Assembly (NCBI GenBank): GCA_051530055.1
Contig: CM121342.1
Coordinates: 3,472,001-3,536,000, forward strand
Reading direction: 5' to 3'
DNA: 64,000 nucleotides
From: Neoechinorhynchus agilis
Taxonomy: Eukaryota > Acanthocephala
How positions within the stretch are numbered: position 1 is the first letter of the stretch; each line of letters opens with the position of its first letter. Of the stretch, positions 1 to 12,139 are shown piece after piece. The translations under genes and the position numbers were made by a program. The notes below the pieces were generated by a model. That model had not been told where the DNA came from. It searched no databases and worked only from the letters and a program-made list of their open reading frames with translations.

Positions 1-2778
1 GTCGAACTTTGTCTGCGAAAATCCGCCGTATTCGTCGTTTATGATCTCATTAAAAGATTTGCTCTCTAGCGCTAGAAAATCCTCCTTTGGATTTAGAATG
101 CCACACTGAGTAGCTATTGATCGAGCAGTGTTGATATTATCACCAGTTACCATTCGAACGGTCACTCCTGCTCTTTGACATTGTCTGATCGCTGGAGGGA
201 CTTCTGGTCTTACTGGATCTTGAATCCCGGCGATACAAAGAAGAGTCAGGTCTTTTCCAACGACCAATTCATCTTCCCAATTATAAGACGGAGAATCACC
301 TTCATCAGAAGGAACTAATTTATACGCAACGCAGATTGTTCGGAGACCAGCGCATGCCATTGATTCAATGACTGATTTAATAAGGACATTTCTTCGGTTC
401 TCGTTTAAAACTTGAGGACCAGAAGTACCGTTCGCTGAAACATCACGGCATCGTTCCAACACGACTTCACTGGCCCCTTTGGTGTAGACACAGTATCCTT
501 GGTTCGGTTTCCTCAGTACGGTAGTCATCGTTTTTCGCTTTGAATTAAACGTAAAGACTTTAAACGCATCTTTGTCTGGGTATTTTTCTCGATATGTCTC
601 GTAGTTTCGTCCGAGAGTCGTAACGAGGCCAAGTAAAGCACACTCAGTCTTGTTCCCAAGCTGTTGTGGGAGATCACCAGGACGCTCGATCTGTATTTGT
701 GGAAAAAAAGTTGAACACAGCCACTAAACCCCCCCCCTCCACTGACCTGTTGAATTGATGAATAATTCGAATTTGTCGAAATACTTTCACACAGTATGTC
801 CACCAAATCCTCGGAAACTTCATTTGCCGCATTGTCAATTACTTTGTAGTGCTTACCTAATTACGTTTGTTGACATAAATATTTTAAAACTGCAAACTTT
901 CGTCTTGGGCAACGGAAAAAAGTACGTTTTTTATAAAGGTGCTTAAATAAAGAACCGTTATATTAAGAAACGACAATAAAAACATAGAAGTGAGATTTGA
1001 AATTATGGAGAACATTAAATTTTAGTCTATCCCTTTCTTGTCCGGCTTATTTTTAGGCATAAAGCCAAACCAATTACATCAGAGAGTCTCTAATGCAAGG
1101 TTAAGAGTTTGAACATTCCTCCGGATCCTCAGATACCTCCCGGGGAGGCGGGGAGGTATTTCGTCTCCTTTTCGGTACGGATTCGGACCACTTGACCCCT
1201 AATCGGGATCACGGGCATTAGTCCACTTGACCACCTCGACACAACTACGAAATGTCAAACTCAGCCAGTTTATCGACTCGGGGTGAGCGCTGTGTTCTAT
1301 TTTTTTAAGTTTTACTGGCAAGCCGGTCAAATCATTAAATTACGTTCATTTTTTCAAAACAAAAAAGCGTAATTTTCGTGCAGCTCTTTTTTTTGCCCAA
1401 AATTAAGTCGAAGTGTATAAAATGTGGAAAAAAAGAATTGCTTACCTGCCAAGTAGCATTGAGTAACAGTCATTCTATTAGTAGTCAGAGTTCCGGTCTT
1501 ATCTGAACAAATCGTAGTGGCATTTCCCATTGTCTCGCATGCGTTCAAGTGCCGGACCAAATTATTATCGGACAACATCCTCTTCACAGCAAATGCCAAC
1601 GCTAAAGCTACTGCGAGAGGAAGACCTTCAGGAACAGCGACGACAATCACAGTAATTCCTTGAACGAAACTATCAATAATGTACCGAATGTGATTATTGT
1701 TCCACGGTTGTTTTTGAATAACGTAAGTCAGCACACAGAACCGGATTATGAGTGCGATGAACGTGAGTATAGCTGCACAGAGACCAACAATTGCGATAAC
1801 ACGAGCAAGTCTTGCGAGTTTTCCTTGAAGAACAGATTTCATTTTCTTCGTTTTCTTTTTTTCGTCTCCTTTGTTCTCATCTGACTTGGATTTTTCTTGA
1901 ACTTTTGATTCGGATAACAAAGCAAACACTTTTCCAGTTTGGGACCGAAGACCAACAGCCGTCACAATCATCGTCCCGCTTCCCTCCATCACAGTCGTCC
2001 CTGATAACAAAGCTCGGTTCTTTGCATTCTTTTTAACATGATCTGATTCTCCAGTAACACTCGATTCATCAATCGTTAAATCGTTTCCTTGAATCAAAAA
2101 CCCATCAGCTTGAATAAGATCGCCGTATTTAATCGCATAAACGTCACCAACGAGAATATCGTCTTTAAGAAGTTCCTGCATTTGTCCATCCCTCACAACA
2201 CTGACTTTTTTCTCACCTTCTAACTTTTTCTGGAGGTCTCGGAATTGTCTATCTTTTTGCCAATCATTTACACCGGTAACGAGGACGACTATGAGTACGG
2301 CTACGAATATCGCGACGCCTTCAATCCACTCCAAATTTGTTTCTTCGTCCGCGGGGTATAACGGTCGAATGGATTCAACCTGAGGTGGGTGATAAAACGA
2401 AAGTCCAAATGATAAAACCGCACATAAAAGAAGAATTACAAGTAGTGCGTCCTGTAGAGCATCCCAGCAGAAAGTCAGAAAATGTTTTGGTTTGCGTTGA
2501 GGAAGACTGTTTCGTCCGAAGCAGCTCGCTCTTAGCTCAATATTATCTGGATCTGATGCAACTGAGAGACCTTTATCTTTATCGGTCTTAAGAATTTTGG
2601 CAAGTCCTTCAATGCCACCGCAAGTCGTTTCCAATTGAATAGTCGCTTCGGATCCCCGTTCATTCATTAGAGCTGTAAGGTCTTCTGCTGTTAACTCGAA
2701 AGCACCTCGGCTAGCTGATTCAAATGAATCCGCATTTTTTTTATTCTGTCGCTGGAAGTGGGAAGCAAAATTCCCCAT
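1..2778 (-). CDS. ATP2B: Plasma membrane Ca2+-transporting ATPase (PMCA), 5' two-thirds
   Basis: A P2B-type ATPase that exports Ca2+ across the plasma membrane. Exons read 2778-1446, 856-747 and 690-1, and the gene runs off the left edge. Visible in order: an N-terminal stretch like other PMCAs (GGIEGLAKILKT), the first membrane pair, the actuator motif TGES, the M4 motif VPEGLP, the phosphorylation site DKTGTLT, the nucleotide-domain motif GNKTECALLG, KGASE, and the hinge MVTGDNINTA. The introns are 589 bp (857-1445) and 56 bp (691-746), both GT-AG and in phase. The ATG at 2778 lies 2 bases after a pyrimidine-rich TTTGTAG, which could be a trans-splice or intron acceptor. The C-terminal membrane segments and calmodulin-binding tail are outside the window. 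Family call is very secure. Confidence 0.95.
857..1445 (-). other. Large PMCA intron, no other gene seen
   Basis: This intron is ten times longer than most others here. It holds a GC-rich inverted repeat near 1132-1158 (ATACCTCCC ... GGGAGGTAT) and a GC-rich patch to about 1290. I see no ORF or array in it. Confidence 0.6.
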
Positions 2779-3076
2779 ATCTACAAAGAAAGCAAAGGAA
2801 AATGCGACGAATCTAGTGTGTTTAAGAAATGATAGTTTTAAAGCACAAACGGATTTGGCAAAAAACAACACATGAGTCAATGCGTAAAAACGTGGAGTGT
2901 AAGTCAACGCTTTTCGGTTAAAATTTATACACTGAAACGGGGGAGAAAAACAAGTTCGTGGGAGGTGGCAAGCTGCTCATTCGTGGTGGTGGTGGTGGTC
3001 GTCGAAAACGGCCAGAGAAATCAGTACAACAAAGTATTTTTGCTGCTTTTAATGGATGAATCAGTACAAGTCCATG
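2779..3076. other. Spacer between WRN 3' end and PMCA start
   Basis: About 300 bp between two minus-strand genes. It holds a (GTG)n run near 2985-2999 and the pyrimidine-rich tract before the PMCA ATG. The spacing would permit a trans-spliced operon, but nothing else supports one. Confidence 0.4.
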
Positions 3077-6000
3077 TCAAAATTTAAGTTTACCCTTCTT
3101 TTTGGATGGAGGTTTTGTTATTGAACACTCTGGAGGGCTCGAGCAACTCATCCAACCGGGTAAACGTTTCTTTGACACCTCCATTTTCCGATCCGAGCGT
3201 TGCTGACTTGAACATACCGTCATGCCGTACTTCAATTTAAGGACAGACAAAATAAAGCGAAGCTCTTCCTCGCCAATATTCAGTTGAGCATCTTTTATTG
3301 TACGTCTTAGTAGTGAGAAATCTCCAATATTGGAACAAGCAGGATTCTGACGAACGCACTTTTCTACTTGATCGATCATTCGCTCATTGACGTTCAATCT
3401 TTCAATGTCCACAGGAAGTTGATGGGTCATCGCTACAACTAGACACTCAAACGCTTCTGATCTAGATTCCATTTGATCGATTGACTCTTTTTGAATTTGA
3501 AATCTTCGATATATGCTTCTTTGCTTTTCAGTCACAAACCTATTGAGCGACCTTTCAAGTTGACCGTAATCGAACATTTCATTGGACGATTGAACCGCAT
3601 GGTGTGAATTGGAAACGTTGGTGCTTAAGTCATTTTCAGCACAAAATTGATTTATAAAATCCACAAACGAGCGACCAACTGTTTCAGCTTTTGCTAAAGG
3701 AAATTCCTCGATTTGTGATAAATACGAGGTTTGAGAAGGACGCTTTCTCGCCAAACTAGCGATGCTTTTATTATTGGCTATTCTATGGGCTGGTATACCG
3801 GATTCGGCTGCTAGTTTATTCCTGATCCTGATCAATGCAGCGTAGAGTTTAGCTTCGTCTTCGTTGTTTGCATGTGAAGCCTGAACAACTCGTCGCTGTG
3901 AGAATGAAGAATTAGCCCAAGGACGTTCGTTTATACCACAAGATTGTCGTAGTCTTTACTTTCGAGAAAAATACAAAACAGCGCCGCAAATATCTAAATG
4001 ACCACAATGATCATCGCCGGATATCGAAATGCGCTTAATCAGATTAAAATTAGCACTTTCTGCTCAACGAACAAAATATGAAAGACGAAATTTGTGAACT
4101 GAAGCATCGATTTTAACATAAAAGACACCATATTATATTTTCTTAAGTCAGGATCGTTTGTAATCGATTAAGAAAAATGGGTCTTTATGGAAATGCATCC
4201 TGAAAAAAATAAAAAGATTGCTTACCCCATAAACAAATCGAATTTATCAGGTTTTAAAGAGGAATTTTTAAACAAGGAAAATTTTCATATATTTCCACTA
4301 AAAAAAAGTTTCGTTTAAAAATTGAACCGACGAACCAAATCAATGGGTTAGATCACCGAAAATTACCAAACGTGAGCAAAAAACAAAGAAATTGAGCGTG
4401 CGAATGCTCAAAAGATCTATCACATAATATTCTGGGAGATGATGTAATTATTGATAAAAGTAAAATTACGGAAAATTCTAAATCAACAATAGGATTGTGA
4501 TTGAAATGTATTTGTAGAAATTTTGAAGAATAATCAACAGATAAGGACTAAGATTGAAATATGTTGTTCATAATACGACAATCTTTGGATTACAATGATT
4601 TGCGGCAATATGCAGGTTGAAGAATATTGATTCGTCACGTTTATGGGCAACACTGATGTAGACTTTTTATTCTTTGGAGATGAAGGAACCAACATTGATT
4701 GATTCGTGGACATCCATTGGCGTCCAAGTGAACTTATTCCAATACTGCAGGCTCCAAAAGCGACACCTTGAATGGGTATTTCGTCGAGATATCCCAAATC
4801 GATCATTTTTCTTCCTAATAGAAAATCATTACCTTAGACGGCTTTACTAAAAGACTTACCGAATTCCTTCCACCATTGTTCACTACGAATATTTCGTCCT
4901 GTTCCATAGTTCAACATCGACCGCATTCTATCACTAATTCTCGAGCTTGTCTAAATCAGTCTATTATCTTCGACATCAACACGAATACTCACTGATCCGC
5001 GTACAAATTGAACGTACATCACAAGTCCATACCTTCCTCCAAGTGCCTCAATGGCACTAAAGAGAATTCGAGCTTCTTTTGTCACGTCTTCACTTGTAAG
5101 ACTCGGTTCAATTGGACCTCGACTACAATTGTCGCAACAAAACTCGGTTTGATCAGCAAACGACAAAGATTCTCCAAAATGTTCAAGTATTATTCTATCA
5201 AAAACACAAACATCATTGACGGATTAAACAAAATAGACGTAACCTTCGCCTACAAGACATTGTCGTCAAATAAACGCTCATTTTTTTCTGCATTTCGAAC
5301 TGGTGCTTAGTGTACTCTTTATCTCCATCACAGTTTGCAGGAACTATTAAGCGTCTTTTAAAACCCAAATCAATATTATAGTTATGATCGATAAGATTAC
5401 CTATTTAAAGCAAGATCTTGTTTGTCGTAGAAAGCATGGCACCTGCACCGTTGACCATCTCTGCCACCTCTTCCAATTTCTTGATAATATGAATCCATAT
5501 CGCGAGGAGCGCCATAATGAACGACATTTCTTATATCAGGTTTATCGATACCCATCCCGAATGCGATTGTGGCAACAATGACTTGACATTCATCGTTCAT
5601 AAACGCGATTTGAGCACGTGTCCGGGCATCGTTTCCAAGACCGGCATGGTAGATGCTAACGCTTAAACCTGCCTCTTTCAGATTATTGAACACTAACTCC
5701 GTCATGACTTTTGTCCGACAGTAGATGATCGTTGATCCATCAAACGATACCGTTTGGTTCTTGTTGAATGTCTCTGAAAGCATACCAGCACCGAATAAAT
5801 CATTTAAAGCATGGATTCTACGAGAAAAAAAAGAAACTGCGATGAATCCAATGCTCAACGGGATTTTGACTTCTTAAAGATACTCCCAAGTATAAGTTTT
5901 TTCGGTCCACTGATGAACTGACGAACAGTGGAGATTGAAGACAAAGAGATCGTGAAATGTCCTGCCGGACAGATAATGTAGCCGTCGCTGTTACGGCCAT

Positions 6001-8430
6001 GAATGGAACTTTTGGTAATTGTAGACGAAGATCTCCTAATTGTCTATAGGCAACACGGAAATCGTGACCCCATCGGGAAACGCAATGAGCTTCGTCGATT
6101 GCAAGTAAAATAATTCCTAAAAGAACATAAATCGTTTAAGAAAACAGGGTTTAAAAACCTGGGCTTTTGTTTACACAAGACAAAAATGACCCGGATCGAA
6201 TTGCGTATTCCGGAGTTATATAAACGATTTTGTATTTAGCCCTATAAAAAGAACTTGTCAAGTATTAAAGAAACATTCGTCAATGAAATAAAAACACACA
6301 ATGAACAAATGGGTTTCTGAACATTCTTGAGCTACAATGGAGCCGTCACTATTTTCAATTAAAATAAACATTGATATAATGTGCGAGTTCGCTATCGAGC
6401 AAATTAATCAAAAAAAATCTTGTTCTACAATAAGATTGAGCGAGACATCCTACAGCGATTTTTATTAGCCAAAAAAACGTAAACACTAACAGCTACCGAA
6501 TTTCTTGAAATATCAACTCGATAGATTTATTCAAAGGAGATGTGGGGATCAGAATGGAGCCGGATTAAAGCCAGTTTTTGAATATTTCGAAAGGGGAACT
6601 TCACCTCCTGTAAGTTTTTACGATTTCAGTTCGAAGGCCTCCCCTTTCGAAATATCCCAATAAAATATTTTGTATCGTGAAGGGGGGGGATTATGATCAC
6701 TAACGCCACATCTTTTAAACTCTATCATCCCTAAGGATTTTCTCACTTCCACCGAGACTAATTGATTAAATGGAAATGTAATGGTGGCGTTGGTGATCAT
6801 AATCCCTTTCTCTAGGTTCAATAAAATTGATTTTAGCCGGGGGGATCACTAACGCCACCATTAAGTCTTTTAAACTCTATCATCCCTAAAGATTTTCTCA
6901 CTTCCACTGAGACTAATCGCAATGATTAAATGGAAATGTAATGGTGGCGTTGGTGATCATAATCCTTTCTCTAGGATAGAAAATATTTCAATAAAATTGA
7001 TTTTAACCGGGGGGATCACTAACGCCACATCTTTTAAACTCTATCATCCCTAAAGATTTTCTCACTTCCACTGAGACTAATCGCAATGGATTAAATGGAA
7101 ATGTAATGGTGGCGTTGGTGATCATAATCCCTTTCTCTAGGTTCAATAAAATTGATTTTAACCGGGGGGATCACTAACGCCACCATTAAGTCTTTTAAAC
7201 TCTATCATCCCTAAAGATTTTCTCACTTCCACTGAGACTAATCGCAATGGATTAAATGGAAATGTAATGGTGGCGTTGGTGATCATAATCCCTTTCTCTA
7301 GGATAGAAAATATTTCAATAAAATTGATTTTAACCGGGGGGGATCACTAACGCCACATCTTTTAAACTCTATCATCCCTAAGGATTTTCTCACTTCCACT
7401 GAGACTAATCGCAATGGATTAAATGGAAATGTAATGGTGGCGTTGGTGATCATAATCCCTTTCTCTAGGATAGAAAATATTTCAATAAAATTGATTTTAA
7501 CCGGGGGGGATCACTAACGCCACCAATCTTTTAAACTCTATCATCCCTAAGGATTTTCTCACTTCCACTGAGACTAATTGATTAAATGGAAATGTAATGG
7601 TGGCGTTGGTGATCATAATCCCTTTCTCTAGGTTCAATAAAATTGATTTTAGCCGGGGGGATCACTAACGCCACCATTAAGTCTTTTAAACTCTATCATC
7701 CCTAAGGATTTTCTCACTTCCACTGAGACTAATCGCAATGGATTAAATGGAAATGTAATGGTGGCGTTGGTGATCATAATCCCTTTCTCTAGTAAAAAGA
7801 TTTTAGATAACCCACTAAACTCTATCATCCCTAAGATTTTCTGATAGAAAATATTTCAATAAAATTGATTTTAACCGGGGGGGATCACTAACGCCACATC
7901 TTTTAAACTCTATCATCTTTAAGGATTTTCTCACTTGGACGATTCATTAGATCTCTTCTGGAAGGTCAAATCTAAAAATAAAACCGACTTACGCCATTAT
8001 TTCTTGTTTTAGAGTGGACATTGCGTTTGGATTCAGTGTAGGGGATAAAAGACAAGCCGAGATGTTCACTAGTCGTAGCGAAATGACCTGGTCCTGCATA
8101 AGAGCGATCAATGGAGAAATTACAATGACAACACCAGGCTTCAAAAGCGCAGGAAGTTGATAACAAAGACTTTTCCCGTAGCCGGTTGCCATGACAGCCA
8201 ATACGTCCTGATTGTCGTTGATTACAGCTTTAACGATTTGATGTTGAAGACTGCAAAAATAGGTAAAAGCACACGAGAACACACAAAAAACAATCTAACG
8301 GTTTCAACTTCTCAAATCCGAAATGTTCTCGAAGAATATTGGAAATGTGATCGGTAATATCGTCACCAATCACGTCACATAAAGACATTATCGCATTTAT
8401 TTCAGCCACCTCCTCAGAACTTAGAGCCAT
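3077..8430 (-). CDS. WRN: WRN-type RecQ DNA helicase without exonuclease
   Basis: A 3'-5' DNA helicase for replication-fork and recombination repair in the nucleus. Exons traced from the ATG at 8430: 8430-8300, 8250-7993, 6241-6159, from 6116, then pieces around 5858-5399, 5340-5240, 5190-4990, 4940-4860, 4825-4600 and 3960-3077. Motifs in order: Walker A MATGYGKS (WRN style), [18 protein letters not shown], the DEAH box [41 protein letters not shown], the RQC zinc cysteines (CCDNC), the RQC winged helix (GTGRN...WWKEF) and a C-terminal HRDC domain ([12 protein letters not shown]). Introns of 49 and 42 bp flank a 1751-bp intron filled by a satellite. No exonuclease domain precedes the helicase, as in nematode WRN-1. 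One junction near 5860 only joins in frame with a 37-nt GC-AG intron, so it is either unusual or an assembly slip. Confidence 0.92.
6690..7960. repeat. Intronic satellite, about 8 copies of a 150-170 bp unit with inverted ends
   Basis: It lies wholly inside the 1751-bp WRN intron. Each unit starts GGGATCACTAACGCCACCA and ends with its near-exact inverse TGGTGGCGTTGGTGATC, so every unit can fold back like a small MITE. Unit starts are near 6699, 6843, 7012, 7165, 7339, 7508, 7657 and 7884. Copies differ by small indels, for example with or without the ATAGAAAATATTTCAATAAA segment. The last copy is rearranged around 7795-7860. Confidence 0.9.
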
Positions 8431-8599
8431 TTCGAAAAATTTGTATCTTGAAAATATTCGAGGCCGTCCAATGGTCACTCTTCGATGATGATTCTTCCAG
8501 ATCAAATATTAAAACCAATCGGATACGAGTTTTCTTTAATAAACAGTGAAATTTTCTGTAGATAATAATTCGGAAATGTTTGGTCCGGGTAACCTGAAA

Positions 8600-9182
8600 G
8601 GATTTTGGCTGTTATGAGTCTTAATGAGATATTTCGCGGAAAGCCTGGGCTTATCCGGATTAATGGACGACGCTTTATCTTATCAATAAAATTTTATCCT
8701 TTGGATTATCGTCTTCACTTCTTTTTAACTCTATCATCCCACAGGAATTTCTCTCGGTTGTCTTAATGAGATATTTCGTGGAAAGCCTCGGCTTATCCGG
8801 ATTAATGGACGACGCTTGGTCTTATCAATAAAATTTTATCCTTTGGATTATCGTCTTCACTTCTTTTTAACTCTATCATCCTACAGGAATTTCTCTCGGT
8901 TGTCTTAATGAGATATTTCGCGGAAAGCCTCGGCTTATCCGGATTAATGGACGACGCTTTATCTTATCAATAAAATTTTATCCTTTGGATTATCGTCTTC
9001 ACTTCTTTTTAACTCTATCATCCTACAGGAATTTCTCTCGGTTGTCTTAATGAGATATTTCGCGGAAAGCCTCGGCTTATCCGGATTAATGGACGACGCT
9101 TTATCTTATCAATAAAATTTTATCCTTTGGATTATCGTCTTCACTTCTTTTTAACTCTATCATCCCACAGGAATTTCTCTTG
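8600..9182. repeat. Four tandem copies of a 147-bp unit upstream of WRN
   Basis: Units begin near 8606, 8758, 8905 and 9053 and are almost identical. Part of the unit (TTTTAACTCTATCATCC, then AGGAATTTCTC) matches a stretch inside the WRN intron satellite (TTTTAAACTCTATCATCCC, then AAGGATTTTCTC), so the two arrays share an ancestral module. The array begins about 170 bp upstream of the WRN start codon. Confidence 0.9.
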
Positions 9183-9744
9183 ATTAGTAAGGTCGAGTTT
9201 TCGTATTGGCATTCAAAGGATGATCTTGAAATTTTAACCGACGAGATATCGTCGTATAATGTCTTTGTTTAAATTTAATTTTGATGGATTTCGCCACAAT
9301 TTCGTTGATTTCCTTTTAATTTAAAAGTTGCAATATCAAAGCATTTGTTTTCCCTGTAAAAACTTGTGCTCAGCTTTTCAATGACACTCGGTCTGTGGTC
9401 GTATCTTGATCTTTGTAGACTCAAACTCATCTATCATTCGAATGTATTTAAATACTCACTTTTTTACATTATAAAGCTATTAATTTTTATCCATGTTTCC
9501 CATGTTTACCAATAGAATCGCATTATCACTAATTGGAGCGTTCTAATATCCCACATAAGATTTTGTTTCTTATTTATATTCTATAATTATAAACTTATCC
9601 GAGAAAATCTTGGTCCAATTTTTTAGAATACTTGTATCTTCTTTTACAACTATAACATTACAATTTTTTTTAAATCGGCCATCGTTTCTTTTTTTCGAAA
9701 GGTGATTTTACTTTCTTTGCAAATGTACACATTTTTTACTTCTA
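9183..9744. other. AT-rich spacer
   Basis: About 560 bp with no convincing ORF, motif or repeat that I can see. Confidence 0.5.
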
Positions 9745-10745
9745 CAACTAATGGTTTGAAGTCTTCACCCGCGGTAAATGATTATTTCGATTAAAAAGAC
9801 GTTCTGCGAACCTCATCATCAGTTCTAAAATTCAAGTACTTAAATGGTTAATCCGCTCTCACACTCACTTATCGTTGATTGTGTTGTTTACTTTTTTGTT
9901 AGCTATGAAGGCAGAGTTTGTAACCTCGTTGGTCATTAATGTCCGGTTTTTGTTCTTTGATTTAGAAGGCTTCCTCAATTAAGAACGTCGAAAATTATTG
10001 CGTTCACTTGCTTGACCACTGGCCAGTTTGCACTCGACGCTACCACCTTCTGGGTCTTGGACCGTTTATGTTCTGTCAATTTCGTCTTCTGATTCCGACG
10101 TGTTTGTCCAATGTAATTGCTGTTTCATTGGCCATAAGAAACCTTGGGAGACAATAAGAATCTTTTCTACCTCCTGGGGTGTTTCCGGGGGAAATGAGGT
10201 TTCCTACGGAACGGATTTACACACGGTGGCTACTTTCCGGTCAACAAACAATCAAAACGCTCCTAAATTTCAACACCATAATTTTTACCTCATTTTATTC
10301 CCCTAACGAGCAAACCCTCGAAATCGCAATTCTATTAATCCTCCCTCAACCTCGCAGATCGCTCTTCCTCCACTCCATTTTCCATACTGCCAAATCTTCT
10401 CACGGATATCGAAATGAACCGAAGGAAAGACTCTACCTTACAAATTCTCCTACAAACGATAATCACCAACTTTTTCCACTTTTGCCGGACCTTCCAACCA
10501 GATTGGATATTCCCAACCGATCGGACCCGTATTCCACTCCAAAATCAACATGACTAACGCCGTTACCAAATCTGTCTTCATAGCTAACAAAAATGAAACA
10601 ACACTAACAGCCATAAGCGCATGTGAGAGCGGAATAACCATTTAACCACTTGTATTTTAGAACTGATGATGAACTCGATGAGGTTCGACGAACGTCTTTT
10701 ATTAAAAAATCACTTACCGGGTGAAGACTTCTAAACAATAATTCC
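9745..10745. mobile_element. Foldback element with about 100-bp inverted arms
   Basis: The left arm (9745-9865, GTCTTCACCCGCGGTAAATG ... CCGCTCTCACA) is an imperfect inverse of the right arm (10600-10740, TGTGAGAGCGGAATAACCAT ... CCGGGTGAAGACTTC). The interior carries a segment at 10370-10560 that recurs at 27.82-27.95 kb and 62.7 kb. Arm fragments recur at 30.1 kb and 33.65 kb, so this is a dispersed family. No transposase is visible, so the copy is non-autonomous. Confidence 0.7.
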
Positions 10746-10804
10746 TATCACAATCCCCTCGAAACCTCGTCACATATCGACAGTTTTACTTCTTTTTTAT
10801 AATC

Positions 10805-11115
10805 CCTTGGCGTCGAGACGCTAGAGTCCGCTGCTCAGAACCTTATGTCCGATCCGGTGGATCTCTCGATTGCCGAAGCGCTATGCATTAATCGTGAGAA
10901 AGTAGTGGGATTGAGCGGGGTTACGAGCAGCAAGGACGGACACAACGAGGCAGAGGGGATGCTCAATAAGAGGGATGAGCTGACGGACAGCGTTGCCCTC
11001 CTCTGATCCTTTTCAGATAACCGAAGAAAAGCTTCCTGACGAAGACGCAAGGCGTCGAAAATTTTAAGCAAGAAATAAAACACCCATTTTCCGTTCGATA
11101 ATAAATCTGGAATAA
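10805..11115 (+). mobile_element. 3' end of an unidentified retroelement (tentative)
   Basis: An open stretch ending in a stop near 11008 is followed by the hairpin GACGCaagGCGTC inside CTGACGAAG ... GAAAATTTTAA and then AATAAA at about 11079. A similar arrangement (CTGAAGAAGGCC, short loop, GGCCGAAAATTTT) appears inverted at 34.58-34.62 kb. The family is not identified. Confidence 0.35.
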
Positions 11116-11254
11116 ACATGAGGGTGTTGGGAAAAGAGGCTTTCCATAATATTGTAAGTGTTTTGAATGAAATATTTTTGAATTAATAAATCAGTCTCTA
11201 TTCTTCTCAAGCACCAAAGAACAAGTTTATTTTTATGTATGTGTATTTCGTAAA

Positions 11255-11398
11255 AAAGAATTGATTAGATCAGATATTTCGGCAAGGCACAATCTCGTAA
11301 GGCTTTATCGAGGTGTTCGAATAAAATATTTAAACAACCTTGTGATAAAGGCGTTCGAGATTGTGCCTTGCAGAAATATCGGATCTAATCAATTCTTT
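11255..11398. mobile_element. MITE-like element with 43-bp terminal inverted repeats
   Basis: AAAGAATTGATTAGATC at the left end continues for 43 bp, and its reverse complement closes the element at 11398 with only about two mismatches. About 57 bp lie between the arms. It has no coding capacity. The flanks are A/T runs, so a target duplication cannot be defined. Confidence 0.85.
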
Positions 11399-12139
11399 TA
11401 ATTTTTTCGCCATAAACAAACATCAGAATAGTTCAACATTTAAGCTTTGGTCAAAATGTGTTTCATTGATTCTTATCAGAAAATGAAAGGCGAGAACGTA
11501 GCGCAAGTTTGGCTCTCTTCATTACGAAGATTTCTTCACAAATCGAATTTTTTTGGTGATAGCTCAGCATAGAAATCTGGTGGTGCCCTTCAAGGACGTT
11601 TTGCATTGTAATTCGATTAGTTGCTTAATTAAATTCGACAAACACATTTATGAATATAAGAATAAATCCTCACGGAACGGATATGGCTTCCCGAGCAGAG
11701 TTTAGTGTTCGCTTTGTTTGGTATATTATAAAAAGGTTTTTAATAACAAAAATCTTTTCACACAACCACAATCCAATGCAGGATCAGTTGAATTGGGACG
11801 ACCGGATAGGTTAATTGTAATCGGCTATAGTGAGCGCTGAATACGCTTTATTTTTCCAACAGAGTTAATAAGGATCATTTGAACGACAGCAATGTCATGA
11901 GTTCATTTAGCTGAGGAAAATAAACAAATTCATTGTAATCGGCTTCAGTGAGTGCCAAATACGGTTTTTGGTCATTAATGACGTTAAAAATTACTTTTCT
12001 CTGGAGCAAAACCCTATCGTGGGTAATGCGTTGTGAAATCATCACATGCTTGAACGACCAAATCATTGTGGGAACAACGAATTCGCTTCTTTTTATAAAT
12101 TGCTCCATGTCGTATATAGTCCTTTCGTTGATTCGGTTA
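11399..12139. other. Spacer with an unidentified open stretch
   Basis: A minus-strand open frame (12130-11875) containing YDMEQFIKRSEFVVPTMI has plausible protein composition, but I cannot assign it and it runs into the satellite. Two imperfect copies of TTGTAATCGGCT with flanking sequence occur at 11815 and 11935. It may be an exon of a lost gene. Confidence 0.3.

Noticed and set aside
3077-8430. WRN as two separate RecQ genes
   Set aside because: All helicase motifs occur once and in order across exons with matching phases, so one gene explains them.
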